Positions 1 through 10,477 of a stretch of 32,577 bases of DNA are shown piece after piece. The DNA is from Thermomucor indicae-seudaticae (lineage: Eukaryota; Mucoromycota; Mucoromycetes; Mucorales; Lichtheimiaceae), in assembly GCA_000787465.1 (NCBI GenBank), contig JSYX01000398.1, forward strand, positions 1 through 32,577. The letters are read 5' to 3'. Each line of letters begins with the position of its first letter. The first letter of the stretch is position 1. Position numbers and translations under genes: made by a program. Under the pieces are notes generated by a model. That model was not told where the DNA came from. It searched no databases and saw only the letters and a list, made by a program, of their open reading frames with translations.

Positions 1-99
1 CCTGCCCGTTGAATCAACGAAACGTTCGTTGTCGGGTCGACAATGGCGTTGCATGTAGCCGTCTTCCTCTGCGTTCCCGCTCTTGGCTAGGGATCTTCA

Positions 100-132
100 C
101 GAACGAATACTAGTAATGTCCGTATTCGTTCG
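100..132. repeat. Perfect 11-bp inverted repeat
   Basis: The left arm CGAACGAATAC (100-110) and the right arm GTATTCGTTCG (122-132) are exact reverse complements around an 11-nt spacer. Two further palindromes lie close by: CAACGAA/TTCGTTG at 15-21 and 25-31, and CGAATATTCG at 224-233. Function is unknown; a protein-binding site or a relic of a mobile-element end are both possible. Confidence 0.7.
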
Positions 133-1227
133 CCAACTGTGTTCGCCACGTTCATTCGAATATTGCCAATCGAAATTCATACTCGTTGGAATATTGCAGT
201 GAAGATTCATATTCCTAAATTCGCGAATATTCGTATCTGGAAGCCTACGCAATCGTACAGGCGCTTTTTACTTCAAAAGAGTGTGAATTACCGTAATTTT
301 TCGCTCCCTTCAATCATCTGTATGATTCGAACAAATCAAGATTTTATCACGGTTTGCAGTCATCAAATGATCCACCTTAATGTTTGTATGCTCTTCAAGG
401 TAAGAAACAAGTGAAACATCAAGCGGAAGCGCTCCGACTGCTAACTACTGCTTCAGCACAGGATATCTCTGGTTACCACCGGTAAACTGCAGTCTTTATC
501 TAATATATTATTAGTCATCATTGAGCATTTTCTGAGGGAAAATATGGATGGAACTGCAACCTCCTATTCCCCTGATTGAAGCAAAGGTTGGTCTTATTCC
601 AACCTGGTTTTTCTGTTCGAACTTGTATAGTCAAAAGAAGCGGGTATGCCAAGAATGACGCGAAACAGACAAGTTGCTTAAAAACATGAGTAATGTCATC
701 GGCCGTATAAAATGGACCAGAAAACTCCTTGTCGTTCTTCCTGTGGCTTCTTCTTCTCTTAAAAACACTCTGCATTTCACCGCTCCATGCGGACATTGTA
801 TCGCCATGTCCGAGGCGGCAAACCTGTCTGGACATCTTGGCGCTGACAAGGTTGCCTGTTGGGCGGGCGGCCTTTTTTTATTACGGTTACGGATGGGCAA
901 GTGCCACGCCCTTGGGCGTTATTATATGGGCGCACTGGCCTCGTAGTGTGCGGGAACACCGATAACTACATTATTCTTTACTGTAGAGAACGCACGATAT
1001 TGACTCCCGCGTGTTGTTGGTTTATACGTTGTGTTTGACGTATTCGCGTTTGATATTCTCTTGTCTGTGAGAAATCAAGATGCAGTTACGCCTCACCTAT
1101 GCATTGTGAAACCTTGCCTATTCTCAATAAAGTGCCGCTGCAGAGTGTCATCATGCGGGTTTAAAGATTCAGAAAAGGAAGTCCCATTTTTGTATGTACG
1201 GTCAATGTCAAAAAGCATTGTGAGAAC

Positions 1228-1261
1228 TCCTTTCTTTTTCTCTTCTTTCTTTCTTTCGTTC
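1228..1261 (+). promoter_or_regulatory. Pyrimidine tract before the channel gene
   Basis: An almost unbroken C/T run lies about 22 bases before the ATG at 1284. In fungal promoters such tracts commonly mark the transcription start region. Comparable tracts precede the starts at 10894 and 12864 in this window. No clear TATA box was seen. Confidence 0.45.
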
Positions 1262-1283
1262 GTGTACAACCTAAAATTCCGGA

Positions 1284-3728
1284 ATGACGGCGGACGGTCA
1301 AGATAACCCCGGCTCTCAAGCACCCGACGAGCGAACAAGCTTGCTAGGGCACCAATCAAGCAGTAATAGCTATGTTGCTCAAGAAACTGAAGAAGAAGAA
1401 GTGATGGCTGTGGTGGAGATCCCCACTGAACAAGTCAGTTATACCGTGGAGCTTCCTCCAGAACTTTTGACAAAAGCTGTCAAGAAGATCCTGCGGGAGC
1501 GTGAGAAGGCAGAACAATGGGCAGCAGCTCAGAAGGAGAGCGCGCCTTATCCTCTTCCTCAGATAGTTCCCGATACGCAAGGCAGTAACGGCAAGCATGT
1601 CTCTGCGTCCCGACCAAGAAAAGATAGTACCAGTACCAGCAGTAGTAGCAGCAGTAGTGATGATGATGACAATGCTAGTAACACCCGTAGAATACGCAAG
1701 AGAGACTTGATTGCCGGTGCCATCCGTGATGTAAGCGAGCAGTGGAAGAGGGAGCATGGCTGGACAAGCAGCAGCTCTCTGTTCCATCATCGTCATCAAG
1801 CCGAAAGCACCAAGAGTGAACCCCATCATCATCATCACAAAGAGCAGGCCAAGACACAAGAGGAGCCAGCAGCAGCACCTGCACCGATTCTACCACCCTT
1901 GCCAGTCAACCCTGCTGCACGTCCTATTCTTCCGCCTGCCGAGCACGATGTCTGGCGCGTGGCCAAAACCGCGTCGGTTTGCACTATCTTGGCAATCGCA
2001 AAACAACGCGTTGACAAGAGAGGGAGCTCCGACACGAGCAAGCAAGAAAAGCATGTCAAATTGCAGAAGTTGGCTCTCGCTACCTTCGAATTTGGGTTGC
2101 GTGAAACTGGTGAAACACAGCAGGCAGTGCAGGAAATGCTCCTGAAACCTTGGATCCAGGGTCGTTCCGGTGAGTCACCGAGGTCTCAAACATGACATCT
2201 GCATTTGTGTAACTCACACGATCAACGCTTGTATAAGCAATTGAATGGGCTGTCGAGTCAGACTGTCAAGTATTCCTCAAGGACCAACGCGTCCAGGCTG
2301 GCGTCCAGGTAAGAACTTGTTCTTTGCGTTCATGCGATATACAAAGTGAAAAGTGCACTCACAAGAAAATGATTGATTGATAAATAAATAGGACGCTTGG
2401 AGACATGGCGTGGATTGGCAACTTAATCCAGGTCATCCGGGCTGGGTCTGGAGAAGAAAAGCCAGCGACCTCCGCAGAACCTGGAGAGATTGGCCACCTA
2501 TCATTTTCTTGTCCAACCTGTTGTCCAAGTGGGCTTCACCAAAGTAGGTCCATCTTTACATATAGCGAATGTCAAACCGAACTACTAGGCTAACGCTTAC
2601 ATATTTAATAGATATCAGGCCGTCGTGGGATTCGTGTGCGGACTTGTTTACCTCGCCCTTCATCTCAATACTGTTGCCAATGAAGACTATACAAGTTATG
2701 GTCTGTACATTATCGAATATGCATACTATGTGTTTGTCTGCTCCGATCTTTTGTTGGAACTGTACAAGGTAAAAGAGTACCAGACCTTGCCTACGTTTTC
2801 GTTGTGCTGATAAGTTCTCTTTTCTTTCGATAGTTTGCCATTCAACCTTGCACGGCTGTCCGACGACCTTCAACCTATCTCTCCCTTCTGACAGCCGGAT
2901 TGCTGTTTGCTGCCTTTGTCACACGCATCATTGCTTTAAGCAAGCACGATTTGGTGGGCAAATACGCTGGACTGACGACTTCCTTTGCATTGCTGGTCTG
3001 GGCTACTCCCTTGATGATGTTCCGCATTGTCTTGTGGACGGGTGATCTTTGCTGGCAAGTCAGCAAAGCCAGATATCTTGTGGGTCAATGTATCGTCGAT
3101 GCCATTTGGGTCTTTGTCTTTGGCCTCTTTACACTTTTGTCATTCTGGATCGGTCTTGCTGCGCTTCAACGCGATGACTTGGACGGCTTGACCATGCTGC
3201 GACTGCTGGCTTTGGGAGCGCTACAGTAAGTGTTTGCTTGCGGCTTGAAGTCTTCGTTGAACTTTATACTAAGTCATTGAGCGCAGCACTCCTGAAATTG
3301 GAGAAACCTTGTATTATCAGCCCAACACGGCGAGTGTGATGCTCTTCTTTTACATGTTCTTGATGGTTGTGTTGTTGGGATCTTTGATCACCGCTTCCTT
3401 CCTGGCAACTATGCTCAGAATCTATCCCGATATCGACGCTGTGCGCTGTGCGTTTGAAGCGAGGCGCTGCGCTGCGAAACCGGATCTTGGCGTGTTCCTG
3501 CCTGGTGTAGCTATTGAAGTTGTCGTGGCCTTGTTACGAGGACTCCTTGTCCGTGTCTTCAGGGTGAAGGAAAGCTCCTGCATTGTTATTGCCTTGGAGC
3601 GGCTCCGTCAAATTGCTTGGTATATCATTTATCTACCAATCATCTTGATCGGAACTCTGCTTGAAGGAATCTATCTTTTGGTGATCGCTATTCGACGAAG
3701 AGTGTCTGGTTACCACATGCTTAAGTGA
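1284..3728 (+). CDS. Putative TRP/YVC1-like ion channel, vacuolar
   Basis: Six exons by my reading: 1284-2169, 2262-2308, 2392-2543, 2612-2768, 2834-3225 and 3287-3728, giving 691 residues. All introns are GT-AG (61-92 nt) and phases agree. The N-terminal 300 residues are hydrophilic, with Ser/Asp runs and His-rich stretches (HHRH, HHHHH). Residues 16-21 (ERTSLL) fit the acidic dileucine signal ExxxLL that sorts membrane proteins to vacuole or lysosome. From about residue 362 come six hydrophobic segments (about 362-385, 390-414, 424-446, 455-480, 492-520, 552-586), with a short re-entrant-like stretch between the fifth and sixth. That is the layout of an ion-transport-domain channel. Two more hydrophobic segments follow (about 610-633 and 655-682). 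The overall plan resembles the fungal vacuolar calcium channel YVC1, but I did not recognise a diagnostic pore motif, so the family call is tentative. AATAAA follows the stop by about 64 nt. Confidence 0.62.
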
Positions 3729-4147
3729 CTTGATTTATGCGTTCAGACAAACAGAAACCTGTAACAAAAAAAACCGTTATGATTCGTGTGAAATAAAATG
3801 ATATCCATGTGCTATCCGATGTTAATGGAGACCCATCGCTGTTTGAATGTCTTAAAGTCATTGGATGCCACATTTTCCGCCACACCTTTGTGCCTAGTCC
3901 TCTAATTTCCATAAGGCATCATTAACGTGCACTTTCCGTTTTCTCGGTTCTTGATTTCGTCGCCGCAATTCTTTAAAGGGGGTACGCTTTTTGCATTTTC
4001 TATCTACGGCAAAAGACCAAGGGCTTGTTTTCATCTGCACCGCAGGATCAGCCCCATCAGCTTCACAGTTACAGCCTTCTTAGAGTCCAGATGAATAACG
4101 ATTGCGTCATGTAGAGACTAAGAGCACGATAACTCCCATTCCCAAGC
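3729..4147. other. Intergenic: 3' end of channel gene, ArfGAP promoter
   Basis: No gene is seen. The left part holds the channel gene's 3' untranslated region with AATAAA at 3792-3797. The right part is upstream sequence of the ArfGAP gene, without a clear TATA box. Confidence 0.5.
3792..3797 (+). terminator. Candidate polyadenylation signal AATAAA
   Basis: A canonical AATAAA lies about 64 nt after the channel gene's TGA at 3726-3728, on the same strand. Confidence 0.5.
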
Positions 4148-5783
4148 ATGGCTGCCGAATACAAGCAAAAACTATACGAAATCCAACGGCGAGGAGAGAA
4201 CCGCACTTGTTTCGATTGCGGTGCACCGAACCCACAATGGGCCAGCGTATCATACGGCATCTTCATCTGCTTAGATTGTTCAGGCGTGCATCGCTCCTTT
4301 GGTGTTCACATTAGGTACGACGACCACTAGTACTTTTATCGAGTGGAGGAACTCGCTAAGTTATGCGCTCTGCAGTTTTGTGCGTTCTATAAGCATGGAT
4401 AAATGGTTTGACGATCAACTTAAGAAAATGGAGGTAATTGTCGTTTAGAAGATATCAAAGGAAGACTGAAAACTGACTTGCCTATGTCATATAGATTGGT
4501 GGAAACCAAAAGGCCAAAGCGTTCTTTGAATCCCAACCCGATTATTCCCCAAATATGACCATGCAAGCGAAATACAATAGCCAATTTGCAGCGCTTTACC
4601 GCGAAAAGGTAACGAAAAATATGAGAAAGCAATCCGTTTCTGTACTTATAGATTACTTCAGTTATCTGCAGAAGCCGAGGGCCGCACATGGACTCCCTCA
4701 CCCACAGCTGCATCCTCCGTGAAGCGCAGTAGCACTCCGTCTGGCTCCACTCGATCCCTAAACACGTCCTTAGGCGCTAATCGAAACGGATTATCATCAT
4801 CATCATCATCTCCGCTTCGAACAGGCTCGCCGGCCAGCTTTAGTAGTAGCAATGGAAACGGTACAAGTGGTATTATGAGTGACAAGGCAAGGAACGAAGC
4901 GTATTTCGCGCAGCTGGGCAGCTTGAACGAAAGTCGACCAGAGTAAGTCCGTTGTTATTCTTGCAGCTGACTGCAATAGAACAAGACTGATCGAAGTATT
5001 GCACAGACATTTGCCTCCCAGTCAAGGCGGAAAATATACCGGTTTTGGCAACCCTGCTTGTGAGTTTGTGATCTGGATCTTTCACAGCATACACTAATGT
5101 TGTTTCGGATGGAAAAAAGTTGAAAATCAAGCATCGAAAAACGGTTCAACCGATTTGCACGACTTGATCAATGACCCCATGCAGGCGCTTTCCAAGGGCT
5201 GGTCTCTATTGTCGCTTGGTATGGAGGAACTCGGTAAAGTAGCTGCAGAAGGTGCAAGAGCAGCTGTTCAAGGTGCCGGCCAATTGAGCAAATATGCAAA
5301 TGAACAATGGAACGATCCGAACCTTAGAAACAACGTGAGTGAATATGTCAACTCGTTCAGCAGAAAGGTAGAGTCTCTGTTAGAGTCAACGACAAGAGAA
5401 CGAGGACATTATGAGGAGAATTATCGCCCTTTTTTAACGAATTTACTGATGAATCCAAAACGTTTTATTAGACTCAAGAATTATACCGCAATACCCTTCG
5501 AACCAACAACACGACAAGTTCATCCCATGCATACAATCAGGATCAAGACGACGGCGACTTCTTCAACTCTACGATATCCTCACTTCAGCAACAGCAACAG
5601 CAGCAAAATAGTCCTTTAAGCTCCCGCAGTGCATCCCCTGCATCCGGCTTATCAGTCAATAAGGTCAATTCCTCAACATCTCTGAACACGATGCGGTCGA
5701 GGACACCGTTGAGAGAGACGGCCACAAGGAGAAATGTGACGACAAAAGACAACAATTCAGATGACGAATGGGAAGGCTGGTAG
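4148..5783 (+). CDS. ArfGAP, ArfGAP1/Gcs1-like
   Basis: GTPase-activating protein for the small GTPase Arf, which drives Arf1 GTP hydrolysis during Golgi vesicle traffic. Seven exons: 4148-4314, 4376-4433, 4495-4608, 4662-4942, 5007-5059, 5120-5367 and 5472-5783, giving 410 residues, close to the family size. The zinc finger is complete: C21-x2-C24-x16-C41-x2-C44, followed by SGVHRS with the expected catalytic arginine R49. SFVRS and MDKW right after the first intron are typical of the domain, which runs to about residue 125. A Ser-rich linker follows; six TCA/ATC-type repeats near 4793-4810 encode a serine run. Then come GGKYTGFGN, a family landmark, and amphipathic segments around residues 235-300 that may act as curvature-sensing lipid-packing motifs (inference). 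The C-terminus ends DDEWEGW. The third intron's acceptor was chosen at 4660-4661 because it alone gives the conserved AEGRTW. The stop is 208 bp from the stop of the convergent neighbour. Confidence 0.92.
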
Positions 5784-5991
5784 TCTTTTGTACAGATCTA
5801 TCCAAAACGCATGTCTTTCCTAAGCGTAGAGATATTTCTAACTCTTCATTTCCAAACAAAAATGAGAATCGCCGACATATATATACACTTTGGTATTACA
5901 ACTAATCCAAAATTTTTTGTCTATTATACACGTATAGCTTTGTCCGTAATTACATTTGCTTGCTAACGGTTAAATGTAGAGTACGGATAAA
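5784..5991. other. Short convergent intergenic region
   Basis: Only 208 bases separate the stops of the ArfGAP (+) and the glycosyltransferase-like gene (-). The sequence is AT-rich and must hold both 3' ends, so the two transcripts may overlap as antisense tails. Confidence 0.6.
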
Positions 5992-7808
5992 TTATACAGC
6001 CATGTTATCCAGCACCAACCCGCAAAGTTCGAAAGGCTCGTGCTGATCTTCTTGGAACGATATCCGTATGGATTTATAAGCCCGGATTCCGGGGCAGTCT
6101 TTGATGGTGTAGGCAAGGCGATAAGTCGCTGTGTCCTTGGTCACAAACTCAGAGCGACATTGGACCTTTTGTGTTTGAAATAAGTGCTACTGGGACATGA
6201 TTTTGCGACGACTCATTTGGAAAGATTACCCATTCCCCTTTCTTCTCGGATGTATGAATCCGAAATACACTTGCTGGATTCCGCACAGACGTATGGGTGT
6301 AGATGAATAGTCGTTTTGCACGTATGCTACCGACCATGTTTAACCCAAAATAGTCACCTTTTCGCGGATCTAATAATGTCGAGTGATCAGAATGCCATGT
6401 CATCATGCAGTCAGATATATGTATATACTTGCAAACAAAAGAATTCCAACAGGTCGTCATATTGCCATCGACCGCATAGTGATAAGTGTTGAGTGGCTTT
6501 TGAGGGAGGTCGAGTTCTTTGAACATCGAGTCCCAGTGGCGTATGCTGGTGATGTTGTTTGTTGCGAAAGACAAGGAGCTCGGATCAGGAAAGGGGTCCA
6601 TGTTAGTTAGGAAGAGACATTGGTCGTTGGCACAAGAGGTCCTATAGTAGATGGTTGGTCCCCTTGATTCATGGGGAAGATCTTGTGTGTGTGGATTTAC
6701 CGAGAGTCACGTTCCATGACAGGTGGAAGCAATTCGTCATGCCCTTGAGTGTTGCGTGCAAGCTCTTGCTCCAAAGATTCAAGTGCCTGATACTGTCCAC
6801 TTTGCACATGAATCTATCTTTCTTTAAACAAACTAGAATTCCGGGGGGAGCTTACTTACCAGGACGTCATCTGCCATTCGTTCGTAGCGATGGGTCGTTG
6901 GGTTAGCGAGTAACCAGGGGTACTGGTTTAACCAGATCACAAACGACGACGTGTCATTGCGATGAAGCGACAGGTACTCCTTGACCTTGTTACGCGGCAC
7001 AAATGCGCCATATCGCAGATCAGCATATCCCGTATGAAGTGGCAGTTCTATTGATCTGGTCAAAACTTCCTGGTCCAGGAAAAAAGATCCAATCGGTGTA
7101 GGGCTTACCGAAGCTGTGAAACCTCCAGCGCATGGCATCATGATAGTACGCGTCTTGAGCTGGCGTCACGGCATGGACAAGTTCAGGAAACGATAAGAAA
7201 TTGGTATAGAGGCTATCGAGATAACCATTGAGCACGCGGCTATCTTGGAAATAGCAGTAATCCGACGAAGCCTGAACGCATGTTGGTAATAAAGATGAAT
7301 CGTTGCGATGTATGACTTGTAATATGACATCGTTATGCCCACTGCTGACGACCGTTGTATCGTTCGAATAATGATAATCCAGGTCAAAATCCTTTTTTGT
7401 TCAATTAGTTTCTCCTCTTTCCCCCTCTCTCTTTCCAATACCAAAGTAAAGTACCTCGACGCGGAGAGGGTATGGTGTTTCGTTATATATTAGGATTTCG
7501 CGTATAAAAGGGTATTGCAGCAAATGCTGGAGAGCGACAAAGACGTCGCCTGAAACTATGCGGTAATGCACAATGGCAGTTACGGGAATATAGTGGTTCT
7601 GCATCAACGCGTCGGGTCGGAACATGCTGGGTGTATAAAGACTTGGGTGTCGGTAAGCGTCAGGTAGAGACGGTCGATCCAGCACCATCTCCATTTCGAC
7701 GTGTTCATGATTCTCCGTTTTGAATTGGCTTAGTAATAAGAGCACCATGGCTATAACTGTCAACGACATGAGACAGCGCTGAATTCCACATTTACACAAT
7801 CGTGCCAT
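5992..7808 (-). CDS. Type II membrane glycosyltransferase-like protein with discoidin-like C-terminus
   Basis: Seven exons on the minus strand: 7808-7455, 7391-7109, 7065-6860, 6792-6701, 6641-6433, 6369-6230 and 6165-5992, giving 485 residues. A short N-terminal cytoplasmic part is followed by one membrane anchor (about residues 13-27), so the rest probably faces the Golgi or secretory lumen. Motifs such as DYCYFQD, MRWRF, HTGYADLRYGAFVPR and WLNQYPWLL match, from memory, a fungal family usually annotated as a putative glycosyltransferase. The C-terminal third (NAVDG-type AVDGNMTTCWNSF, then PRKGDYFGL) looks like an F5/8-type-C/discoidin-like carbohydrate-binding fold. The donor or acceptor sugar is unknown. 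Two odd points: the second intron is only 43 nt in this model, and the fifth appears to be GC-AG (see the separate entry). The last exon is in a different frame from the one before it and is joined by a 64-nt GT-AG intron; without that intron the frame stops at 6149 and loses the conserved end. Confidence 0.72.
6370..6432 (-). other. GC-AG intron, 63 nt, in frame
   Basis: On the minus strand the donor is GCAAGT, preceded by T, and the acceptor is TTATTAG. Splicing joins CWNSFV to PRKGDYFG in the correct frame; neither nearby GT donor gives that frame. The length is a multiple of three with no stop, so a retained intron would simply add 21 residues inside the discoidin-like domain. Confidence 0.6.
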
Positions 7809-8229
7809 GGCTGACGAAAGCCTATGTCCTATACGTGCAAAGTTAAAAAAAATAGTACAAAGAGCTTTTTATTTGTGATATTTTTAGGCTAGGTACAATG
7901 CAGTGATCTTCGGGAAGTCTGGACACCCGGGTTACGGACAAAGAAGTACAAACATGGCAATTTTGTCGGTCCCTGGTTTGAAACATCACTATATTTCTGT
8001 GCGACACGGCGATCGCTTGGGAATTTATGGATGCGCTTTATGTGAATTAGAGAAAGTCGATGCAGTCTATCTGTATAGTCAAATTGAAGAATTGCGTGTA
8101 CATGTAAATGTGCGTGCGTTCGTCTGTGTGTGTTTGTGTGTGTGAGTATACGCTGTGGGATGCGTGTGTGTACGGGGAAAGAAAAGATTGGGAATGCGCA
8201 AGTAGAAAGGCGGAGGGCATGCATTTACT
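7809..8229. other. Intergenic with GT-rich microsatellite
   Basis: No gene is seen between the start of the glycosyltransferase-like gene and the stop of the IML2-like gene; both are on the minus strand. The region holds a TG/GT-rich simple repeat (separate entry). The IML2-like 3' end and the promoter of the other gene must lie here. Confidence 0.5.
8108..8173 (+). repeat. TG/GT-rich microsatellite
   Basis: Interrupted alternating TG/GT runs (for example TCTGTGTGTGTTTGTGTGTG and GCGTGTGTGTA). It lies within about 60-120 bp of the stop of the IML2-like gene, so it probably falls in its 3' untranslated region. Confidence 0.75.
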
Positions 8230-10477
8230 CTAATCAATATCATCATCGATGGATTCGTCCTTGGAAGACCGAATCTTTTCAATGGCGTTATGACATTTGA
8301 ACACGAGATTGTTTTCAAGGCTGTACTTGTTTTTGGCATGCGGACCTGCACCCACACCGTACTGACCCTTTTCGGCAGCATGCAAGATCACTTGTATCTC
8401 TGCTTCGGCGCCGGCAAGATCACCTTGGTTCATTTTCATGTGCGCTTTCTCGTACCGTGCATAGTAGTAAACGTAATGATCCAGTTCCACTTTGTTTGCG
8501 TTTTCAAGGACAGTCTGAATGGCATTTGTGTGAATCTCGTACAGTTTGGCCGTTGACTCGTCTTCTTGTTGCTGTTGCTGTAGAATCATGCGCGCTACCA
8601 GAGCGCGAAGATAGTAAGCCAGACATAGATCGTCGTAATAGTGATGCCGATCAGTGGGTTTGCTGTTCCGCAATTGGGCAATCTCCGCATTGACTCTATC
8701 CATCTTTTGCTGTAGCAGTTCGACAGGCATAAAGTCAAAGGCCGTGAATGCGTTCAGGATTTCCAAGTCTGGCATCAGCAAATAATTGTCTTGTGAAATG
8801 AATTTTCTTGATTTCCGAGATACAAATTTCTGTTGATATGGTGAGAGACTGATGCATGGTAAGCGACTCGGTGTCATTACCTCCATGGGAATCGATTTTC
8901 CAGCAATCTTCTTTTTCGCCTTGTTGACCTGTTTCATGAGCTCAACCACTTTATCCATACGTTGTTTGCGCTTTTCTGGATCCTGCTCTTCTTGCTCAGC
9001 AAGTTGATACAGGCCTAATGCTTTGATGTACGTATAGACGGCTTTGGACCAGTTACTCTCTTTACTCAGCGTGTCAAAGACCTCGTATGCTCGTTGCCAA
9101 TCGGCTTGCATCACCGCAATCATGCCGAGCTAAGAGGATCCCGATTGAGAACAGGAGGAGGCCGGAAAAGGTTCAATATAGTATTTACCTCCCAGTAACA
9201 AATGTGTTGCAGCTGTTTCCAATCTTGCTGAGTCTCAATGGCGCGGAGGTAGTGGTTTTTAGCTTCTTGAAGCTTCCGTTTGCTAGCCAAAAGTCTTCCT
9301 GAAAAGTACAAGAAAAAGACGCCAGACGGATAGAGCTTCAAGTTGTAGTCCAGGATCGCTTCTGCGAGGTCCTGGTCGACATTGGAAAGCGGAATCATGC
9401 GTGATAGGATGACATGATAAGTGACCAAAACCATATCGCACAGCTGGCGTCGAAGCCCCTCGTCCAGTCCCTGAGATTCGGGCAGAGCTGCTGTGTTGTT
9501 GTTGTTCTTGATGATGATGATTGACTTCTGCCGCTGCTTGTTGTATTCATCCCATCCGCCAACGGATTCCAGGACAGACAAGCCATGCTCACGGTCGCTG
9601 GTGAACCCCATCAGCTCCGCTACTCTGACAACGGTGGTTGGCAGCAGCGACAGGATGATATTGAAGCATCCGACGCCAAGGGCAACGCCTGACGTAAAAT
9701 GATCATCCAGCTGATAACACGTGACGTCTTTTCCGGCTTCGGCTTCTTGACGGACAAAATCAATGTATTTCTCAAGGTTACAATAAATATTGTAACTTGT
9801 CCTGATATTGAGTCCTTCGCGCACAAAAGACACGATGCTTTCGTCATGAACAATGCTGAGCAGTGCTTTGAGCAGATACGCTTCCGCATAGACCAATTCC
9901 TTATTTCCGCCTCTTTTGTTTAACTATGTTCCGCTCTTTGGTTCCTGAGAAGCAAAATACTTACAGCATGTCGGTGCATCCTCGTCATGGCCTTTAGTTG
10001 TTGCACATGATTGCCTTTCACCCACGTAGCAATGTTATCCAGCCATCCTCCATCCCGTTTACGCTCGTTGCTAGCCAATTGGATAGTTCGTCGCAGCACG
10101 TCAAGTGTCTTTTCGATATCAGATGGTTCGAATGTCATGACTGATTTTAGGAACAAAATGAAGCCGTAACCAAGGGAGCAATACATGGATGTATCCCGGC
10201 GAGGCTCGAGTATTTCTTCGGCTTCGTTGATACGCGAGTCAAGGAAACAATCCAAGGCCCGACGGACAAGGAGAATATCTCGCTGGAGTTCGTCGTCGGC
10301 TGCTGCTTGGTGCTGCTTGCCATTCAAGGACGATGAAGATAGATTGGAAAACGACGAACCCAATCGCGAAATGGACCTGATGGAGGGAGATCCGGTAGGA
10401 CGCGGTGAGGTCGGTGCTGATGACGAGATACCCGACTTTTTCGTCTTGTCCTTGTAAAACCCAGTCCACTGAGGCAT
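8230..10477 (-). CDS. IML2: IML2/TTC39-family TPR protein
   Basis: Four exons on the minus strand: 10477-9965, 9899-9189, 9129-8881 and 8829-8230, giving 690 residues. The family (outer-membrane Iml2/TPR-39) is known from yeast Iml2, linked to clearance of inclusion bodies, and from animal TTC39 proteins; its biochemical role is not settled. Visible signs: a Ser/Pro-rich start, then about 600 residues of helical TPR-like sequence; FLDSRINEAEEIL near residue 88; LVYAEAYLLKALLS; FTSGVALGVGCFNIILSLLP, a family hallmark; and GKSIPMEKFVSRKSRKF across the last intron. That intron (8830-8880, 51 nt) is a multiple of three and open, so a naive reading frame runs through it; it is called because splicing restores the conserved motif. 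Q/N and Asp-rich codon runs (CAA/CAG, AAC) sit in loops. The neighbour at 10894 is divergently transcribed, with about 416 bp between starts. Confidence 0.88.
8830..8880 (-). other. 51-nt in-frame GT-AG intron in IML2-like gene
   Basis: Donor GTAATG follows ATGGAG and acceptor CAACAG precedes AAATTTGTA on the minus strand. Removal gives PMEKFVSRK, which fits the family; retention would insert 17 residues without a stop. Confidence 0.7.

Larger units (their letters stand above)
1..1283. other. Gene-poor left flank
   Basis: I find no convincing gene here. The open frames are short (at most about 105 codons), overlap each other on both strands and lack recognisable domains or splice patterns. 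The first 240 bases are rich in CGAAT/ATTCG words and contain three palindromic elements, listed separately. The last part is the upstream region of the channel gene and ends in a pyrimidine tract. Confidence 0.6.

Noticed and set aside
674..965. Overlapping ORFs on both strands near 630-960
   Set aside because: They are mutually overlapping shadows without domain, splice or promoter support.
6149..6164. TGA at 6149 as the end of the glycosyltransferase-like protein
   Set aside because: Another frame directly downstream continues with protein-like, family-like sequence to 5992 and is joined by a good 64-nt GT-AG intron.
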